A stretch of 64,000 nt of DNA. It comes from Anniella stebbinsi. Its lineage: Eukaryota > Chordata > Lepidosauria > Squamata > Anniellidae. A program made the position numbers and the translations under genes. Positions 57,991-64,000 of the stretch are shown here, in pieces. The notes under the pieces were generated by a model that saw nothing but the letters and a program-made list of their open reading frames with translations, did no database searches and was not told the DNA's origin. Numbering within the stretch: position 1 is the stretch's first letter; each line of letters opens with the position of its first letter. The stretch is from positions 6,876,001 to 6,940,000 of the forward strand of contig JARDYH010000001.1 of assembly GCA_029215795.1 (NCBI GenBank), written 5' to 3'.

Positions 57991-58411
57991 AGGGTGACCA
58001 TATTTGGGAAACCAAAAGAAAAAGAAGACACCCAATAAGGTGGGGTGAGAAAGCGGCTTTTGGGGCCTCTGGAAAGTGCATCATTCCCCCCCTCCACCTT
58101 AAAGATTGGAGTAGAGGAGGGGAAAGGGTTTCATTCTCCCCCCCCCCCCGTCCCCACTCCAATTAGGTCTTTTTCTATAATGTCCAGGAATGACACACTT
58201 TCCCCTTTAAGGCCCCGATGGGAGCAGTGGGGGGGGGGAATGATGCGCCTCCATAAAGTGCGTCATTCCCCCTGCCATGCTAATGGCGGTCTTAAAGGGG
58301 AAAGTATGTCATTCCAGGACATTATAGAAAATTACAGAAAATCCCCCCGGACACCCAGCACAGAACAAAAACCTGGACAAACCCGGGGAAATCCTGACAG
58401 TTGGTCACCCA
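57991..58411. repeat. MITE with nested hairpin
   Basis: Terminal GGGTGACCA / TGGTCACCC are perfect inverses. Inside, TTTTCTATAATGTCC (58171) pairs with GGACATTATAGAAAA (to 58331), and GAATGACACACTTTCCCCTT pairs with AAGGGGAAAGTATGTCATTC, so the centre folds on itself. Poly-C and poly-G runs interrupt it. Confidence 0.75.
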
Positions 58412-59858
58412 AGCTCAGCACAGCTTCAACTTGCATTTGGTACCAGGCAGCACTTTCCCATGTTTTATGGAGAATCCCAAAATCATGGCTATGGTTCCCA
58501 CTATCAAGAAACGAATGGTTGCCTTCTGTCTTTCTTTGCAAAACTTAAGGAGTTGCATCATTGACTATAAAGCTAATCACTGAGAGATTGGGAGGGGCCC
58601 AGTGGAGGGACATGGCTGGACAGGCCTACATCTTCACTCAGTGGAAAACTAAACAAAAAGAGCCTGGAACTTGTTGACATGTGAGAACAAGAATCCCTGC
58701 CCCCTCTCCTACTGCTGTTGTCTGTCATGTGGTTATATAATGGAATGTTCACAAACATTTTACATGCTCAAGGGGAAGGGCCAGATGAATATCTACAAGT
58801 ACTGTCAGTAAAAGGGGTGGTAAAGGGCTTAAGAGTGAAGAAAATGGGGCAAGGAGGAGATGAAAAATCACTCACATAGGGGCTCAAGACCCTCCCATTT
58901 GTCATAGGGAGCTTGAGAGGCAGCAATCCAGGTGTGCTCAAGCCCTCTGATCCAACAATCTCTAAAACCAGAGTGCAGGTTATTCTGAGAGGGATGGCAA
59001 AACACATTCTTCTCCCCCACAAAAAAAGTAAGAATCCCCATAGCTTTCCACTCTGAATGTCTGCCAGCCCCATAACATTTTGTCAGAGCAAGGTGAAATG
59101 GGGCAGTTTTGCAAAGATGGAGTAATTCTTCCATTCCCCAGAAGCAGCATCCTCTGGTACATGGCAGACAGTTGTGCTTTGATCAGCTGTCTCTGATGAG
59201 CACTTATTTGCATAATTTGCAAAGCCAAGTCATCCCCGACACAAATCAAGACACCTGTAGTATCAACACAACATATTGCTACTAAGGAAAGTGAACAGAT
59301 TCTAATTAGATAAGAGGTTCAGGTGATGGATTTCCTTCCAAGAGAAGGAATACCTTTCAGAGTATACAACAGGTACAGTGCACTTTTCTGCATGTATATT
59401 GATGATTTCCATTACATTTTAATGAGATACTCATCTAATTACCATGTGATCCCTGGGAAGGGTTCAGAGCTACAGACTTAATTTACTCCTCTGCAACATT
59501 GCTTTGTGATTTATCCACCCTGAAGGATTCACTTCCTTGGGTATCCCTGTGAGATATCTGAGCCAAGGTCGCAGCTGCAAAATTAATTTTACCTGTTTAT
59601 TTACTTCTGTAGCCATCCCAAAAGCTCAGGTTTTTTTTTAAAAAGAACCAACGTAATAATTCATAAGCAAGCTTAAACTGGTATATTAAAAATAGATTAG
59701 AAACACAGTGTCTGGAGAAATGCTCTGTAGTTGAGACGTTTACTGGTGCTCTCATGTGCTGCTGCGCATGGGCAGGAGCTTCTGTCTCCTCCTGCTCTGA
59801 GTTCTCTGTTTCTTTGCTCTCATCCTGATGGGCGTGCTCTCAGCTTCACACACCACCT
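58412..59858. other. Intergenic, nothing recognised
   Basis: About 1.4 kb with no gene, splice pattern or repeat family that could be named. Confidence 0.5.
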
Positions 59859-60106
59859 GGGCCTCGTCTACACCAAGCAGGATATTGCACTATGAAAGTG
59901 ATATGAAAGCGGTATATCAAAGGCAGGAGCCACACCACGGCTTTATAGCGGTATCGAAGTGCACTGACAACTGTTGGGGCCCATAAGACACATACCATAT
60001 AGCACTTCCATACCGCTATATCCTGCTTGGTGTGGCTCCTGCCTTTTATATACCGCTTTCATACCGCTTTCATAGTGCAATATCCCACTTGGTGTGGATG
60101 AGGCCC
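59859..60106. repeat. Foldback MITE with 78-bp arms
   Basis: 59860-59937 and 60028-60105 are near-perfect inverses: GGCCTCGTCTACACCAAGCA / TTGGTGTGGATGAGGCC, then GGCAGGAGCCACACCA / TGGTGTGGCTCCTGCC. The centre carries a further pair, TATAGCGGTAT / ATACCGCTATA. Confidence 0.88.
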
Positions 60107-60448
60107 TGGGGTCAGAAGTTCACCTTTAAGGCAACAGAGCCCCAAAGAAATGTGCCATTTGCTTCACCTTTAAAACCCCTGCAGCTTGGCCTAAATGGAG
60201 AGAGAGTGACTGGTTCAACCATCCATTTAGGACCGTAAAGAGATTCCCCACATTCAGCGAAAATCATGCAACTTTACCGGGGCTTTGCCTTCTGGAGTCT
60301 TTGTGGGTTTAATAATTGGAAAAATATACATGTTGTGTCCCCCCCCCCACCTGACTTGTTTTTTCCAGTTTCCTCTCATACATTTCAATTCTAGCTCCAG
60401 TGCTCTTTTCCATTTATTACTGCATTTTCAGGATTATATAAAATGACT

Positions 60449-60592
60449 AGGGCTGTGTACAGACCCCCGATCTGATCTGGATCCCGATCTGGGGGATCCG
60501 GATCAGGCCCGATCAGGCCTGTGTTGGATTGGGCCCGATCCAATCCGCCTCGGATCTGGATCCGGATCCGCTCCAGGTCCGTGCAGAGCCCT
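60449..60592. repeat. GGATC-rich palindromic mini-element, copy 2
   Basis: Ends AGGGCTGTGTAC and GTGCAGAGCCCT are inverted; the interior is rich in GGATC, GATCC and GATCTGG words in both orientations. Same family as 25141-25274. Confidence 0.78.
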
Positions 60593-60723
60593 CCCTCCTG
60601 CTCTCCCCATAGCCCTAAAAATGACCAATTCCCACTTGGAAACAGTGCTGGAGTCATCAGAGACTGATGACACCATGAAAAGGATCTACCTTTCCAAATC
60701 TAACCTAATCTAAATTTTATGCC

Positions 60724-60766
<43 letters not shown>

Positions 60767-60768
60767 AT
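60724..60768. repeat. (TATC)n microsatellite
   Basis: About eleven perfect tetranucleotide units. Confidence 0.95.
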
Positions 60769-60813
60769 CTCAGAATTAACTTTTCCTTGGCATGGAATTT
60801 AGATTATCTTGGT

Positions 60814-60866
60814 ACCACACACACACACACACCACACACACATACACACACACACACACACACATA
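60814..60866. repeat. (CA)n microsatellite
   Basis: CA run with a few interruptions (CCACACACACATACAC). Confidence 0.92.
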
Positions 60867-61089
60867 TTAAGCCAATTTTCCAATATTTATTTTGCACCAT
60901 GGATTTGGTTCCCACTAGTCATGGGGACAGACAAGTTACCTCTGTAGGGTGCTAAAGACCTAACTTTTGCTAATCTCTTTCAGACGTCTTTTGCCCCAGG
61001 AATTTCACCCAGGATTGTCCACATACTTCTAAGCTTTTGTAGATACAAGGTTTAAAATTGTTGTTTTTTTAAAAAAAAAATTTTTAAAA

Positions 61090-61300
61090 ATATATTGTTT
61101 TAAAGCCGTCTAAGTTGGTGGCCAGCATCACATTTTGGCAATACCGGATGGTGTGTTGTGTGAAGAAATCCTTTTACCTGTCCTAAATCTCCCACCATTT
61201 AGCTTCATGGAATGACCTCACTGGGTTCAGATGTAATGGGAGAGGGACATAAATGTCTCCCTACCCACATTCTCCATACCATGCACTTTTATACCTCTCT
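61090..61300 (-). repeat. CR1 LINE fragment, antisense
   Basis: AAAGCCGTCTAAGTTGGTGG, TTTAGCTTCATGGAATGACC, TCACTGGGTTCAGATG, aligned in wording to 57530-57720. Confidence 0.75.
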
Positions 61301-61730
61301 ACATACCCCCTTACTTGCCTTTGTTATAACCTAAAGAGCCCCAGACCTTTCCTCCTAGGGGCATTGCTTCAGCCCCTTGATCATTTGGGTTCCTCTTTTC
61401 TTCCTCTTTTCCAGGTCTGCAACATCCTTTTTGCCATGCACCAACCAGAACTTGACACACACTCCTAGCATGGTCATGCCACAGATTTGTGTAAAGGCAT
61501 TGCAATATGGGCAGGTTGGTTTTCAGTCCCCTTCCTAATAATCCCTAGGATGGAATCCACCTTTTTACAGCCGCTGTATACGGGGCTGGCGTTGGCGTTG
61601 AGTTATCTACTGTGCCCAAGGTCAACATGCATTTCTCCAATATTTATACAGGAAGATCGTCATCCATTTTTTCCAGTGTTTACTACCAATGCTGGAATAA
61701 GAAACCTTCAACTGGACAAGCCCATATCCC

Positions 61731-61736
61731 TTTATT
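61731..61736 (-). terminator. Candidate HTR2C poly(A) signal
   Basis: TTTATT on the + strand gives AATAAA on the minus strand, about 380 bp after the HTR2C stop. It is the nearest canonical signal; mammalian HTR2C has a longer 3' UTR, so other sites may be used. Confidence 0.4.
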
Positions 61737-62116
61737 TGATATGTGACTACTCATAATGGACCATTGAGGACTCAAAAAATACCACCTGAGATTAATAGTC
61801 AGCAGTTTGTTCATGCACCAGGAAAAAAAATATATCAACATTTTATCAGCAAAATAATGGATGTCAGTTTGGACCTGGTACCCATGATTCCTACAGGGGT
61901 CGTGGCTCCTTCCTGCTTTGCTTCCCACGGTAAATACAGATTCTGTTTTAGGGGTGATATAAAGCAGTGAGCTACAAATATGAAAGTTTAAATTAAAGGA
62001 AAAAAGACGGCTTTGTTCAGAATGCATTATTTACAACATTCTTGGACTGACACATACATGGTTTGCTTGCAGCTACACCACAGTGATATCCAGAGCGTGG
62101 GCATGCCCATGTTCTT

Positions 62117-62943
62117 TTACACGCTACTTGTTTTGTTGCCGCTGCAGCTATTGATGGAGAGCTCAGACGTCCCTACGTGCATCTCCAAAGCGTCCTCCGT
62201 CTCGTCAAGCTCCATGCTGTTGAGTTCATTGCCATTGCGGTAACTGTTCAAATTGAGATCTTTCCCGCACAGAGCTGTCGACGAGACGTTCGGACACTGG
62301 TTCTGTCGCTGTGCAGTCTTTTTGCCGCCGTCGTAGCGGCAGCGGATGTAGTTAGAGAAAGCCCTGCGGTAGATTTTGTTGAAGAGTGTGTACACCAGGG
62401 GGTTGACCCCGGAGCAGATGTAACCCACCCAAACGAAGACGTCCAGCAGCTCTCCAAGGAGCGCCTCGTCGCAGGCTTCTTTGCAGAGAACGGACATGAT
62501 GTTAGTGATGAAGAATGGGCACCACATGATGAGGAACAGAAAGAAGACGATGCCCAAGACCTTGGAAGCTCTCCTCTCGTTGTTGATGGACTGCATGGTG
62601 CCTTTCCGGAAAAGCACCGCTTCTTTGTTGACGGGAGAGTTCAAGTGGGAGGCCGCCTCGTGGTTCTGCAGCATGGAGAGGTTCTCCGTGTTGGTCTCCT
62701 TCTTGCGGCAGCTCATGCTGCCCCGCCGTTGCTTGGGTGCCTCCCCATACAGGAACACCGACGCCTGCTTCTGCAGTACCTGGATGGTCAGGCAGTAGGC
62801 GAAGACCATGATGATGAGGGGGATGAAGAACGCCACAAAGGAGCCAATGAGGACAAAGTTCTCATCATTGAGGACACAACTTCCATTCACAAACACCCGG
62901 GAGTCGTCCTGCAAGCCAATGACGGGGATGGGCAAGGAGATTC
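62117..62943 (-). CDS. HTR2C: 5-hydroxytryptamine receptor 2C, last coding exon (partial gene)
   Basis: The acceptor is CTCCAG| at 62945-62944 (minus strand); the exon starts in phase 1 within a Gly codon, as in the 5-HT2 family, and ends with its stop at 62117. Its 274 residues run from extracellular loop 2 (SCVLNDENFVLIG, the Cys that pairs with TM3), through TM5 (FVLIGSFVAFFIPLIIM), a long intracellular loop 3, TM6 (VLGIVFFLFLIMWCPFFIT, with the WCPFF switch), TM7 (VFVWVGYICSGVNPLVYTLF, with NPxxY) and the cytoplasmic tail. The end, SSV, is a class I PDZ ligand as in 5-HT2C. YICSG, YRRAFSNYIRC and TALCGKDLN favour HTR2C over 2A and 2B, as does LRCH2 synteny. Gq-coupled plasma-membrane receptor for serotonin. 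Upstream exons lie beyond the right edge. Confidence 0.92.
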
Positions 62944-64000
62944 CTGGAGATGCCATTCCAAGAAGAAAGACCGAGACAGAAAAGAAAGAGCTATTTTAAT
63001 TCAATTTATATAAGCCATCTTTTCTATCTCTTATTTTGGGGTGGACGGGGAGTAGGGTTTTTTTTCAGAAGGACCAATCTCAAAGCTTTCACAATCAAGC
63101 TCTACGAAGAAAGATGGTTAGGGGGCAGCCTCTCCCAACTTGATACCCTCCAGATGTTTTGGGATGCAATGCCCATTATCCCTTGCCAGTGTGGCCAATG
63201 CTCAAGGATGATGGGAGTTGACATTCAACACATCTGGAAAGTCTGAAGTTGGAGAAGGCTGGTTGGGGGAACAAAGGAGAGCAAGGGGGGAACAAATTAT
63301 ACAACAATATATTACAGGGTGATGATGTTGAAATGGCCAAGAAATCTATCCTGTCCCACTTACCCACATTTAATTGTCCTGACCATCATTCCCCAATAGC
63401 TCTCCAGTTTAGGTTATTTCCTTAGATGTTCCATGATCTTCCCCAACCACAGCTTGAGATACAGAAACAAGCAGAAGTAGAAAACCTACAAAGTCCTCAA
63501 CCTGTCCTCTGCAGACCTGGAGATCCTGTCTGGAGTCATTTGGGCTACCATGGCATCTTGTTGCAACAGAGTTTCAGGAGAAACCAGGCTAGAAGGCTTT
63601 GTTCCACTAGATGGCTCCACAACCCAGCGAGAGTGGCCGGCCATCTTGATTTGAATCGACTGCTCAAAACATCCTAGGAGCTGGTGCCAACTCTTCCACC
63701 TAAGTTTCTCTGCAAAAGTCAGAGGATCTAAATGCTTTTCTCTTCCCTGTTGATTCCACACTTTTCTCATGTAAGGCAGAAATATTTACATTCCAAATGG
63801 CAACTATCAGTCTGTTTAGGGCTGACATAGAGAGGGAGGATACACCCTCCTGCCAATGATATTCAGATTTGCGCAGGAGGAGTGACATCTTCTCAGGGCC
63901 AATCCCAAGGCAGCGTGCTACCTGAGGGGAAGGAGACGAGACCCCCCCCCCGCCATTCCATGTAGAACTGGACTGGCAGTGACCCCATCAGAGGGTCGCT
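62944..64000 (-). other. HTR2C intron upstream of the last exon (partial)
   Basis: Pyrimidine-rich on the minus strand next to the acceptor. Contains the palindromic MITE at 63140-63265. Nothing coding recognised; the intron continues beyond the window. Confidence 0.75.
63140..63265. repeat. Palindromic MITE copy (ACAACTCCCAGCA family)
   Basis: TACCCTCCAGATGTTTTGGG, CAATGCCCATTATCCCTTGC, then GGATGATGGGAGTTGACATT and CACATCTGGAAAG. Third clear copy of the family in the window. Confidence 0.72.

Noticed and set aside
62177..63013. 278-codon + strand frame opposite HTR2C
   Set aside because: Antisense shadow of a GC-rich receptor exon; no splice or promoter context and no homology recognised.
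1..64000. CRISPR arrays, bacterial operons, rRNA or phage-like systems
   Set aside because: Nothing with regular spacers or prokaryotic gene layout; the sequence is clearly an intron-rich vertebrate locus.

Overview
The window is vertebrate nuclear DNA, most likely from a squamate reptile (lizard or snake). The grounds are large introns with GT-AG splicing, many CR1-type LINE 3' ends of the kind found in reptiles, copies that resemble Sauria SINEs, several palindromic MITE families and a near-complete DIRS retrotransposon. The species call is inference from repeat content; the gene identities are much firmer.

Left and centre (about 1.05-48.2 kb, + strand): one complete gene, LRCH2 (leucine-rich repeats and calponin-homology domain 2). 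It has a CpG-island promoter and first exon, then 21 coding exons that join in frame from the ATG at 1351 to the TAA at 44846-44848. They predict 809 residues: a low-complexity Gly/Pro/Ala/Ser N-terminus, a block of leucine-rich repeats, a disordered and coiled-coil middle, and a C-terminal calponin-homology domain. The 3' UTR probably runs to a poly(A) signal at 48235. Introns hold most of the repeats: L2/CR1-like LINE tails, MITEs and foldback elements, and a LINE fragment that ends just before exon 15.

Intron 16 (35450-42079) holds a DIRS-type tyrosine-recombinase retrotransposon of about 5.9 kb (about 36045-41958), in the same orientation as LRCH2. It has inverted terminal repeats, an internal complementary region that reproduces the joined outer ends, a Gag region split over two frames, an intact reverse transcriptase/RNase H/methyltransferase-like ORF, and an intact tyrosine-recombinase ORF with a complete R-H-R-Y set. 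This is the most distinctive system in the window.

Right (48.3-61.7 kb): an intergenic region with no supportable protein gene, built of CR1 fragments, SINEs, a 1.37-kb inverted-repeat element, several MITEs and microsatellites. At 62117-62943 on the minus strand lies the last coding exon of a 5-HT2 serotonin receptor, best matched to HTR2C; the rest of that gene lies beyond the right edge. LRCH2 and HTR2C converge tail to tail, as in the human Xq23 block. IL13RA2, which lies between them in human, was not detected here.
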